Source: Rhodovulum strictum
Lineage (GTDB): Bacteria > Pseudomonadota > Alphaproteobacteria > Rhodobacterales > Rhodobacteraceae
Length of the DNA: 64,000 nt
NCBI RefSeq assembly: GCF_009649175.1
Contig: NZ_WJPO01000001.1
Span: forward strand, 186,001 to 250,000
Reading direction: 5' to 3'
The position numbers and the translations under genes were made by a program. Positions 51,673-58,537 of the stretch are shown here, in pieces. The first letter of the stretch is position 1; the number at the start of each line of letters is the position of its first letter. The notes beneath the pieces are model-generated. The model had not been told where the DNA came from. It saw nothing but the letters and a program-made list of their open reading frames with translations, and ran no database searches.

Positions 51673-52497
51673 ATGGCGTCGAGACTGATCGTGGCGGCGA
51701 TGATCGCCCTTGTGTCGGCAATGCCGGCCGCGGCAGAGCCGCCGCCCTGGCCGGATTTCACCTTCAGGCGGGTCAAGCCGCCCGAACCGGGGGCGACCAA
51801 GCTGATTACCGTGCAGGTGCCGCCGGTGGCGCCGCGCCTTCCGGTGCCGAAACCGCCCGCAGTGCGCGACGACCCGCCCGAACGCGACCACAAGCCGGGC
51901 CCCGGGCCGGACTGGTTCTGGGCGCGGGTTTCACCTGCGCTGGCCGATGGCGGACCCGGGCGGCTGGCCCCGGCGCTGGCGGCGATCTCGAATCCGCCGG
52001 TGGGTGCCTCGATCCCGGCGCCGCGCTTGCAGCATCTTCAGGACATTGCGGCCTCTTACGGGACCGACATCCTGCGCGCCACGGTCGGCACGCGGGTATC
52101 GCCTGCGCTGGCGCTGGCGGTGATCGGGGTGGAAAGCGGCGGACGCCGGGCGGCGGTCAGCCCCAAGGGCGCGACCGGGCTGATGCAGCTGATGCCCGCC
52201 ACGGCCACGCGGTTCGGCGTGTCCGACCGGCTGGATCCGTCGGCCAATATCAGGGGCGGGGTGGCTTATCTCGACTGGCTGATGCGGGAATTCGGCAATG
52301 ATCCGGTGCTTGTGCTGGCCGCCTACAACGCCGGTGAGGGTGCGGTGCGCAACCATTCCGGCGTGCCGCCCTATGCCGAGACGCGGCATTACGTGCCGCG
52401 CGTGCTGGCGGCCTGGTCGGTTGCCCGGGGCCTTTGCCTGACGCCGCCCGAGCTGATCACCGATGGCTGCGTGTTCCGCGTGCGGGGGGCCAGCTAG
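51673..52497 (+). CDS. Periplasmic lytic transglycosylase (SLT domain)
   Basis: 274 residues. It has a signal peptide (MASRLIVAAMIALVSAMPAAA), a ~90-residue proline-rich linker, then an SLT lysozyme-like domain (~125-245): the catalytic Glu is in LAVIGVESGGRRAAVSPKG, followed by GLMQLMPATATRFGV and AAYNAGEGAVRNHSGVPPYA. It cleaves peptidoglycan, probably to let the pilus or envelope complexes through the wall. Its stop is 2 bases before the HAD-UbiA gene. The ATG at 51673 has AAGAAGG upstream. Confidence 0.92.
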   Translation: MASRLIVAAMIALVSAMPAAAEPPPWPDFTFRRVKPPEPGATKLITVQVPPVAPRLPVPKPPAVRDDPPERDHKPGPGPDWFWARVSPALADGGPGRLAPALAAISNPPVGASIPAPRLQHLQDIAASYGTDILRATVGTRVSPALALAVIGVESGGRRAAVSPKGATGLMQLMPATATRFGVSDRLDPSANIRGGVAYLDWLMREFGNDPVLVLAAYNAGEGAVRNHSGVPPYAETRHYVPRVLAAWSVARGLCLTPPELITDGCVFRVRGAS

Positions 52498-52499
52498 GC

Positions 52500-53933
52500 A
52501 TGGCGGCGGACAAACCGCTGGTGCTGGATGTCGACGGCACCTTCCTGCGCACCGATCTGGCGCTGGAATCGGTCTGGGCCGGGCTGGGCCATGCGCCGCG
52601 TGAAACCATTGCTGCCCTTCTTGCCACGCTGGGCCGGCCCGCCGCGTTCCGCCGCGCGGTGACGCGCATCGCGCCGCCCCGGGTCGATCTGCTGCCGCTG
52701 CGCGCCGAGATCGCCGAGGCCGCATTGGCCTCGCGCGAACAGGGGCGCGAGGTGGTGCTGGTCTCGCAGGCCGATGCCGCGCTGGTCGAGGCGCTGGCGG
52801 GGCATTACGGGTTTACCGGCGGGATCGGGTCCGACGGGCGCAGCGACCTTGCGGGCGAGGGGCGTGCGGCGGTGCTGAAATCGGCCTTCGGACTGCGCGG
52901 CTACGATTATGCCGGGGATAGCGGGCGCGACCGGGCGGCGTGGATGGCGGCTGACCGGGCGGTGGTGGTGGGCGGACGACCGGGCCTGCTGGCCGAGTTG
53001 CAGGCCGCCGGACGCCGGGTCGAGGTGGTGCCGGGCGGCTGGCGCTGGCGCGACCTAGTGCAGGCCTTGCGGCCGCATCAATGGGTCAAGAACATCCTTC
53101 TGTTCCTGCCCGTGCTGGCCGCGCATGATTTCACGCTGCCCACGCTGCTGCTGGTGCTTCTGGGCATGGTCGCCTTCTCGGCGGCGGCATCCTGCATCTA
53201 TGTCGTCAACGATCTTCTGGATCTCGAGGCCGACCGGTTGCACCCGACCAAGCGCAACCGTCCCTTCGCGGCGGGGGCGGTGCCCATTGCGGTGGGCATG
53301 GCGGCAAGCCTTGGGCTGGGGCTGCTGGCGCTGGGTATCGGTGCCGCGCTGGGCTGGGCGTTTCTGGGCGTTCTGGCGCTCTACATGGCGCTGTCGCTGG
53401 CCTATTCGCTGCGGCTCAAGCGGCTGCGCTGGGTCGATATCGCAACGCTGGCCGCACTTTACACGATCCGCGTGGTGGCCGGGGCGGCGGCGACTGGGGG
53501 CGGGGCATCGGTGCTGATGCTGGTCTTCGTCTTCCCGGTCTTCCTGTCGCTGGGCTGCGTCAAGCGGATGACCGAACTGGCGCTGGCGGAAAGCAATGAT
53601 CGGCTGCCGGGGCGGGGTTATGGGCGGGGGGATCGGGGCGATCTGCTGAATGTCGCCTGGATCGGCGTGGTCGGCGCGCTGGTGGTGTTCTTCGCCTACA
53701 GCTTCACCGAACAGGCCCATGCGCTTTACCCGACGCGCTGGCTGCTGTGGCTGACGCTGGTGCCGCTGGCGGTCTGGCTGATCCGCATGGTGGTGCTGGG
53801 CTATCGCGGCAAGCAGGATTACGATCCGATCGTGTTTGCCCTGCGCGACCGTGTGGGGCTTGGGCTGATCTTCTTTGCGCTGTCCTTCATGTTCTACAGT
53901 GCCGGCCTGTGGCAGCGCTGGTTCGGGTTCTGA
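52500..53933 (+). CDS. HAD hydrolase fused to a UbiA prenyltransferase (polyprenyl-phospho-phosphoribose synthase-like)
   Basis: 477 residues. Residues ~5-175 form a HAD-like phosphatase (nucleophile motif LDVDGTFLRTD). Residues ~185-477 form a UbiA-type enzyme with about nine helices. RPHQWVKNILLFLPVLAA matches the start of mycobacterial decaprenyl-phosphate phosphoribosyltransferase (Rv3806c type). The metal motif is NDLLDLEADRLHPTKRNRP (Asn237, Asp238, Asp241, Asp245), and a second one is YDPIVFALRDRVG. The fusion could attach phosphoribose to a polyprenyl phosphate and then remove the 5-phosphate. Convergent with dprE2/dprE1-like genes. Confidence 0.87.
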   Translation: MAADKPLVLDVDGTFLRTDLALESVWAGLGHAPRETIAALLATLGRPAAFRRAVTRIAPPRVDLLPLRAEIAEAALASREQGREVVLVSQADAALVEALAGHYGFTGGIGSDGRSDLAGEGRAAVLKSAFGLRGYDYAGDSGRDRAAWMAADRAVVVGGRPGLLAELQAAGRRVEVVPGGWRWRDLVQALRPHQWVKNILLFLPVLAAHDFTLPTLLLVLLGMVAFSAAASCIYVVNDLLDLEADRLHPTKRNRPFAAGAVPIAVGMAASLGLGLLALGIGAALGWAFLGVLALYMALSLAYSLRLKRLRWVDIATLAALYTIRVVAGAAATGGGASVLMLVFVFPVFLSLGCVKRMTELALAESNDRLPGRGYGRGDRGDLLNVAWIGVVGALVVFFAYSFTEQAHALYPTRWLLWLTLVPLAVWLIRMVVLGYRGKQDYDPIVFALRDRVGLGLIFFALSFMFYSAGLWQRWFGF

Positions 53934-53946
53934 GCGCGCCCCGCCC

Positions 53947-54684
53947 TCAGATCGAAAGCTTCTTGAAGACGGGTTCCGGGATCGCGCGGATGATCCCCAT
54001 GATGCCCAGCCAGAAAAGCGGTGTGTAGATCACGTTGCGCCGCCGCTCCACCGCGCGCAGGATGTCGGTGGCCACCTTGTCGGGCGGGGCGACAAGGAAC
54101 ATGCCCTCGATCCCCCAGGTCATTGCGGTATCGGTGAAGCCGGGCTTGACCGTGACCACATGCCCGCCCGCCCGGGTCAGCCGGTTGCGAAGCCCCGAGA
54201 GATAGGTGTGAAACCCGGCCTTGGCGGCGCCATAGACATAGTTGCCGATCCGCCCCCGGTCGCCCGCGACCGAGCCGATACCGACGACCGTGCCCGCGCC
54301 GCGGGCCTCGATCAGGGGCGCGAGCATCTGGAGGAGTCGCGCAGGGCCGGTGAAATTGTCGATCGCCACGCCCTCGATCAGCGCGGGGTCGGCGTCGATC
54401 TCGGATTGCGGCGGCATCGCGCCGGTGAAGATTGCGACCGATACCGTGCCCTCGCAATCGCTCATGCGGGCGAGGATCGCGTCGAAAGAGGCCGGGTCGC
54501 GCAGGTCGACGCGGATCGTTTCGGCCAGCGCCGCGCCGCGCAGGCGGGCATCGGCCGCGTCGCGGTCCAGATCCGCCATGTCGCGGCCGGCAAGGATCAC
54601 GCCATCGCCGCGTTCGGCCAGCTTGCGGGCAAAGGCGCGCGCCATCGACGAGGAGGCGCCGAGGATCAGCCAGGTCTCGCTCAT
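53947..54684 (-). CDS. dprE2: DprE2-like polyprenyl-phospho-2-keto-ribose reductase (SDR)
   Basis: 245 residues, SDR with ILGASSSMARAFARKLAERG, catalytic Ser138 (GIGSVAGDRG), and Tyr151/Lys155 (GNYVYGAAKAG). KPGFTDTAMTWG and the C-terminal YTPLFWLGIMGIIRAIPEPV, a membrane-associating tail, are typical of DprE2. The partner DprE1 oxidises the 2-OH of polyprenyl-phospho-ribose and this enzyme reduces it to the arabinose epimer. ATG at 54684 overlaps the dprE1-like stop by 4 bases (ATGA), with GAGGAG 5 bases upstream. Confidence 0.88.
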   Translation of the reverse strand: MSETWLILGASSSMARAFARKLAERGDGVILAGRDMADLDRDAADARLRGAALAETIRVDLRDPASFDAILARMSDCEGTVSVAIFTGAMPPQSEIDADPALIEGVAIDNFTGPARLLQMLAPLIEARGAGTVVGIGSVAGDRGRIGNYVYGAAKAGFHTYLSGLRNRLTRAGGHVVTVKPGFTDTAMTWGIEGMFLVAPPDKVATDILRAVERRRNVIYTPLFWLGIMGIIRAIPEPVFKKLSI

Positions 54685-55997
54685 GCCGCGCTCCTCAGTT
54701 TCAGGCGGCGGACGAGGTCGGTTTCCATCTGCCCCTCGGGGTCGATCCGCGCGATCTCGGCCCGCCATGCGTCGAGTTCGGGATACATTGCGGCAATCGT
54801 GCCGGGCCGGGCCAGCGCGTCCTTGGCCAGGTAAAGCCGCCCGCCCGCGGCCTGCACCATGTCTTCGAGCCTTGCGTAAAGGGGGGCGGCGCGGGTCTTG
54901 CGCGCGGGCAGGTCGACGGCCAGCGTATAGCCCGCCATCGGAAAGGACAGATGCCCCGCGCGGCCCGGTCCCATCCGTTTCAGCACCGCCAGCGGCGAGG
55001 CGATGCCGGATTTCGCGATTGCCGCGAGGATCTCGCGCAGCGCGGGCGCCGCGTCCTGCGGGACGACGCATTGGAACTGGTGAAAGCCGCGTTTGCCGTA
55101 AAGCCGGTTCCAGTCATGCAGGGCGTCGAGCGGGAAGAAGAACTCGTCCAATGCGCGGATGCGCTTGCGTCCCGAATCGGGGATGCGGGCCAGCCGCCAG
55201 CGGTTGAAAAGCTTCACGACCGGCCAGGACAGCAGCAGGCCGGGCGCGTCGAACGGCACGGATTTCGCCCGCCGCATCGGGCCGGGGCGGCTGCCTTCGA
55301 GCAATTCGCCCTCTTCCAGGATGCCGCGGCCCAGCCGCTTGCGCCGGGCGGTGGCATCGACCCAGCCCACGGTAAATTCGGCGGTCGAGCCGCCGAGCGC
55401 GGCGATGAAGGCGTCGAAATCGGGGATGCGGGTTTCCACCACGCGCATCCGCTGGCCGGGGATGGGGCGTAATTGCAGTCGTGCCGACAGGATCGCGCCG
55501 GTCTGGCCCAGCCCGCCCATGGTCGCGCGGAAAAGGCCCGGATCGGCCTCGGGCGTCACCGCGCGCGGGCCGGTATCGGTCATCAGCGTAACGGCCAGAA
55601 CATGCTGGCCGAAACTGCCCGCGTCGTGATGGTTCTTGCCATGCACGTCATTGGCGATGCAGCCGCCCAGCGTGGCAAAGCCGGTGCCGGGCATCACCGG
55701 CGGCATCCAGCCGCGCGGGGCGAAGACGCGCAGCAACTCGGCGATGGTCGTGCCCGCCTCGGCCTCCAGCACCCCGGTTTCGGCGTCGAAGGACAGCAGC
55801 CGGTCGAGCCGGGTCATCTGCACCGCGGCGCCGCCCGCGTTCAGCGCCGCATCGCCATAGGAGCGGAAATTGCCGATGGCAGGCCCCCGTCCGGTCAGCG
55901 CCGTGGCGAGCGCGCCCAGCCGTTCGGGCCGCGTCAGCGTGCCGCGCACCCGGATCGCCCGGCCCCAGCCTGCGTAATCAGCGGTTTTCCACTGCAT
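54681..55997 (-). CDS. dprE1: DprE1-like FAD oxidase of polyprenyl-phospho-ribose
   Basis: 438 residues, VAO/PCMH flavoprotein. The FAD site comprises GNFRSYGDAALN (42-54) and GTGFATLGGCIANDVHGKNHH (104-124, the usual His/Lys region). LAVLKRMG, HLSFPMAGYTLAVDLP, GGRLYLAKDA (Lys392) and the C-terminal DPEGQMETDLVRRL align with mycobacterial DprE1. The cysteine that benzothiazinones attack in that enzyme is Ala360 here. It is the oxidising half of the ribose-to-arabinose epimerase. AGGAACAGGC precedes the ATG; the start overlaps the upstream gene by 20 bases. Confidence 0.9.
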   Translation of the reverse strand: MQWKTADYAGWGRAIRVRGTLTRPERLGALATALTGRGPAIGNFRSYGDAALNAGGAAVQMTRLDRLLSFDAETGVLEAEAGTTIAELLRVFAPRGWMPPVMPGTGFATLGGCIANDVHGKNHHDAGSFGQHVLAVTLMTDTGPRAVTPEADPGLFRATMGGLGQTGAILSARLQLRPIPGQRMRVVETRIPDFDAFIAALGGSTAEFTVGWVDATARRKRLGRGILEEGELLEGSRPGPMRRAKSVPFDAPGLLLSWPVVKLFNRWRLARIPDSGRKRIRALDEFFFPLDALHDWNRLYGKRGFHQFQCVVPQDAAPALREILAAIAKSGIASPLAVLKRMGPGRAGHLSFPMAGYTLAVDLPARKTRAAPLYARLEDMVQAAGGRLYLAKDALARPGTIAAMYPELDAWRAEIARIDPEGQMETDLVRRLKLRSAA

Positions 55998-56985
55998 GCC
56001 TGTTCCTTTCCGAAAGCTTTTCCGCCAGCGGGAAGACCATGGCCCCGATCCCGACGGCGAACCACAAGGTTGTCACCCGGATCACCGCAGTCGCCGCGAC
56101 CGAGGTTTCGGGCGGCACCCCTTCGAGTGTCAAGAGCGCGATCATCGCAGCCTCGGCCCCGCCCAGGCCCCCGGGCGCCCCGGTCAACCCGCCCGCGAGC
56201 GTGGCGAAGGTGAAGATCGCCATCGCGGTCCATAGCGTGGTCTCTACCCCCAGCCAGAGCAGCAGCAGGTGAAAGGCATAGCCCTCGGCCGCCCAGCCGA
56301 TCAGGCCCAGCGCGACCGCCCCGGCCAGCACGCCCGAATGGGAGAATTGCGCCAGCGTCCGGGCCATCGCCCGCAACCGCCCGAACAGCCGCGGCCAGAG
56401 CCCGAACACGCGGTAGGCCCGTGTCACCAGCCCCGCCATCAGTTGCGAGTGGGTGGCGATCAGGGCGACCAGCAGCGCCAGCGCGGCCAGCGGTGCTCCA
56501 CCCGCGATGCTGCCCGAGGACAGCGCCAGCGCGCCCGCAAGGATCAGCGCCATCGCCGCCAGATCTCCCGCCCGGTCCATCAGGAAAAGCGGCGCGCTGC
56601 GTTCCAGCGTCATGCCCGTTTCACGCCGGATCCAGCGGATGCGCACCAGTTCGCCGACGCGACCGGGTGTCACGCTCATCAGGAAGCCGCCCAGATAATG
56701 GCGCAGGTCGCGGAGCAATCCGGGCGGCAGGCCGATGCGGCGGGCGAACAGGTGCCAGCGCAGGCCGCGCAGCGCGTAATTGACCAGCGAAAGGGCCAGC
56801 AGCGCCGCCAGATGCCCCGGCCCGATGCTGAAAAGCTGCGCGCGCGTTTCCTGCCAGCCGGTGGCCGCGGCCAGACCCGCCAGCCCGGCCAGAACCAGCG
56901 CCAGCATCCCCGCCATCAGCAGGGGATCGCGCCACCGGTGCAGGCGGCCGGGCGGGGGAGGCGGGGCGAGGCGGCTCATGGTCAT
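55978..56985 (-). CDS. Lysylphosphatidylglycerol-synthase-type membrane protein (UPF0104)
   Basis: 335 residues with about eight helices. LRGLRWHLFARRIGLPPGLL, GGFLMSVTPGRVGELVRIRW and GAPGGLGGAEAAMIALLTLE are signatures of the YbhN/AglD2/LPG-synthase-TM family. Such proteins have been proposed as flippases or transferases for polyprenyl-linked sugars. It is the first gene of a unit with dprE1/dprE2-like genes, so moving a polyprenyl-phospho-sugar across the membrane is a reasonable inference. The ATG at 56985 has GGTGA upstream. Confidence 0.87.
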   Translation of the reverse strand: MTMSRLAPPPPPGRLHRWRDPLLMAGMLALVLAGLAGLAAATGWQETRAQLFSIGPGHLAALLALSLVNYALRGLRWHLFARRIGLPPGLLRDLRHYLGGFLMSVTPGRVGELVRIRWIRRETGMTLERSAPLFLMDRAGDLAAMALILAGALALSSGSIAGGAPLAALALLVALIATHSQLMAGLVTRAYRVFGLWPRLFGRLRAMARTLAQFSHSGVLAGAVALGLIGWAAEGYAFHLLLLWLGVETTLWTAMAIFTFATLAGGLTGAPGGLGGAEAAMIALLTLEGVPPETSVAATAVIRVTTLWFAVGIGAMVFPLAEKLSERNRHAVENR

Positions 56986-57067
56986 GTCACCGCGCGCATA
57001 GCAACAGATTGGGGCTATTTTTTGAAGCCGTTTCGGTTTCGGCAACAATCGGGCGCCCGGTCCGGCA

Positions 57068-57091
57068 GGCGGGGGCGCTTGGGCCCCCGCC
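57068..57091 (-). terminator. GC-rich stem-loop after scoB
   Basis: A 9-bp stem (GGCGGGGGC / GCCCCCGCC) with a 6-base loop lies 10 bases after the scoB stop. No T-run, so intrinsic termination is moderate at best. Confidence 0.55.
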
Positions 57092-57101
57092 GGTTGGTCG
57101 G

Positions 57102-57731
57102 TCAGTTCACGATCGCGGCTTCGGTCGCGGCGCGCAGCGCGTCCTCGGTCACGCCATCGGCACATTCGACGATCCTCAGCCCGCCCTCGACCACGTCGAG
57201 CACGCCCAGATTGGTGATGATCCGGTCCACCACGCCCTTGCCGGTCAGCGGCAGGGTGCAGGCTTTCAGAACCTTCGACTCGCCGGCCTTGTTGGTGTGG
57301 TCCATCACGACCACGACGCGGCCGACGCCCGCGACCAGATCCATCGCGCCGCCCATGCCCTTGACCAGCTTGCCGGGGATCATCCAGTTCGCCAGATCGC
57401 CGTTCTCGGCCACCTCCATCGCGCCCAGGATCGCCATGGCGATCTTGCCGCCGCGGATCATGCCGAAGCTTTGCGCGCTGTCGAAATAGGCCGAATGCGG
57501 CAGTTCGGTGATGGTCTGCTTGCCGGCGTTGATGAGGTCGGCGTCCACCTGATCCTCGGTGGGGAAGGGGCCGATGCCCAGCATCCCGTTTTCCGATTGC
57601 AGCGTCACATGCACGCCGTCGGGGATGTAATTGGCCACCAGCGTCGGGATGCCGATGCCGAGGTTCACATACATCCCGTCCTTGAGTTCCTGCGCGGCAC
57701 GCGCCGCCATCTGGTTGCGGTCCCAGGGCAT
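57102..57731 (-). CDS. scoB: 3-oxoacid CoA-transferase, subunit B
   Basis: 209 residues. It contains the catalytic glutamate motif [14 protein letters not shown], plus [34 protein letters not shown] and [20 protein letters not shown], all signatures of the SCOT B subunit. It moves CoA between succinyl-CoA and acetoacetate for ketone-body or PHB breakdown. It lies 10 bases after scoA with AAGGAGGACATC upstream of the ATG. Confidence 0.96.
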   Translation of the reverse strand: MPWDRNQMAARAAQELKDGMYVNLGIGIPTLVANYIPDGVHVTLQSENGMLGIGPFPTEDQVDADLINAGKQTITELPHSAYFDSAQSFGMIRGGKIAMAILGAMEVAENGDLANWMIPGKLVKGMGGAMDLVAGVGRVVVVMDHTNKAGESKVLKACTLPLTGKGVVDRIITNLGVLDVVEGGLRIVECADGVTEDALRAATEAAIVN

Positions 57732-57741
57732 GATGTCCTCC

Positions 57742-58437
57742 TTACGCCGCGCGGGTGGTGCGTTGTTCGATGCGCTTTTCGTGGCTGCCCTGGATCAGGC
57801 GATGCACATAAATGCCGGGCAAGTGGATCTTGTCGGGGTCGAGCGTGCCGGGTTCGACGATTTCCTCGACCTCCATCACGCACACCTTTCCGCACATCGC
57901 CGCGGGCGGGTTGAAGTTGCGCGCCGTCTTGCGGAAGACCGCGTTGCCGGTGGTGTCGGCCTTCCACGCCTTGACGATGGACAGATCCGCGACGATGCCG
58001 CGTTCCAGGATATAGGTCTGGCCGTCGAATTCCTTGTGTTCCTTGCCCTCGGCGATCACGGTGCCGACGCCGGTCTTTGTGTAGAAACCGGGGATCCCGC
58101 AGCCGCCTGCGCGCATGCGTTCGGCCAGCGTGCCCTGCGGGTTGAATTCCAGTTCCAGTTCGCCGGACAGATACTGGCGCATGAACTCGGCATTCTCGCC
58201 GACATAGGACGAGATCATCTTCTTCACCTGCCGGGTCTGCAACAGGATGCCGATGCCGAAATCGTCCACGCCCGCATTGTTCGAGGCGAAGGTCAGGTCC
58301 TTCGTGCCCGCCTGCCTGATCGCGTCGATCAGCAGTTCCGGAATGCCGCACAGCCCGAAGCCGCCTGCCGCGATGAACATGCCGTCGAACAGAAGCCCGT
58401 CAAGGGCCTCTGCGGCGCTGCCGTATACCTTGCTCAT
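57742..58437 (-). CDS. scoA: 3-oxoacid CoA-transferase, subunit A
   Basis: 231 residues. The A-subunit signatures [49 protein letters not shown] and [14 protein letters not shown] are present. It forms the heteromeric CoA-transferase with scoB. The start at 58437 has GGGGAG 6 bases upstream. A long upstream in-frame extension lacks family sequence and was not used. The unit scoA-scoB appears self-contained. Confidence 0.96.
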   Translation of the reverse strand: MSKVYGSAAEALDGLLFDGMFIAAGGFGLCGIPELLIDAIRQAGTKDLTFASNNAGVDDFGIGILLQTRQVKKMISSYVGENAEFMRQYLSGELELEFNPQGTLAERMRAGGCGIPGFYTKTGVGTVIAEGKEHKEFDGQTYILERGIVADLSIVKAWKADTTGNAVFRKTARNFNPPAAMCGKVCVMEVEEIVEPGTLDPDKIHLPGIYVHRLIQGSHEKRIEQRTTRAA

Positions 58438-58537
58438 GGATCGCTCCCCTCTGAACCGTCGGTCAGAGTTGTGGCGAAGCCACCCCGCCCTGTCAACTTG
58501 GCGCCGGGGCGTCGGCGTCGGCCGCCCGCCTGCGCGA

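Noticed and set aside
51539-51688. A 49-codon frame near an AAGGAGG
   Set aside because: The Shine-Dalgarno is too far from the ATG and the frame overlaps the secure start of the transglycosylase.
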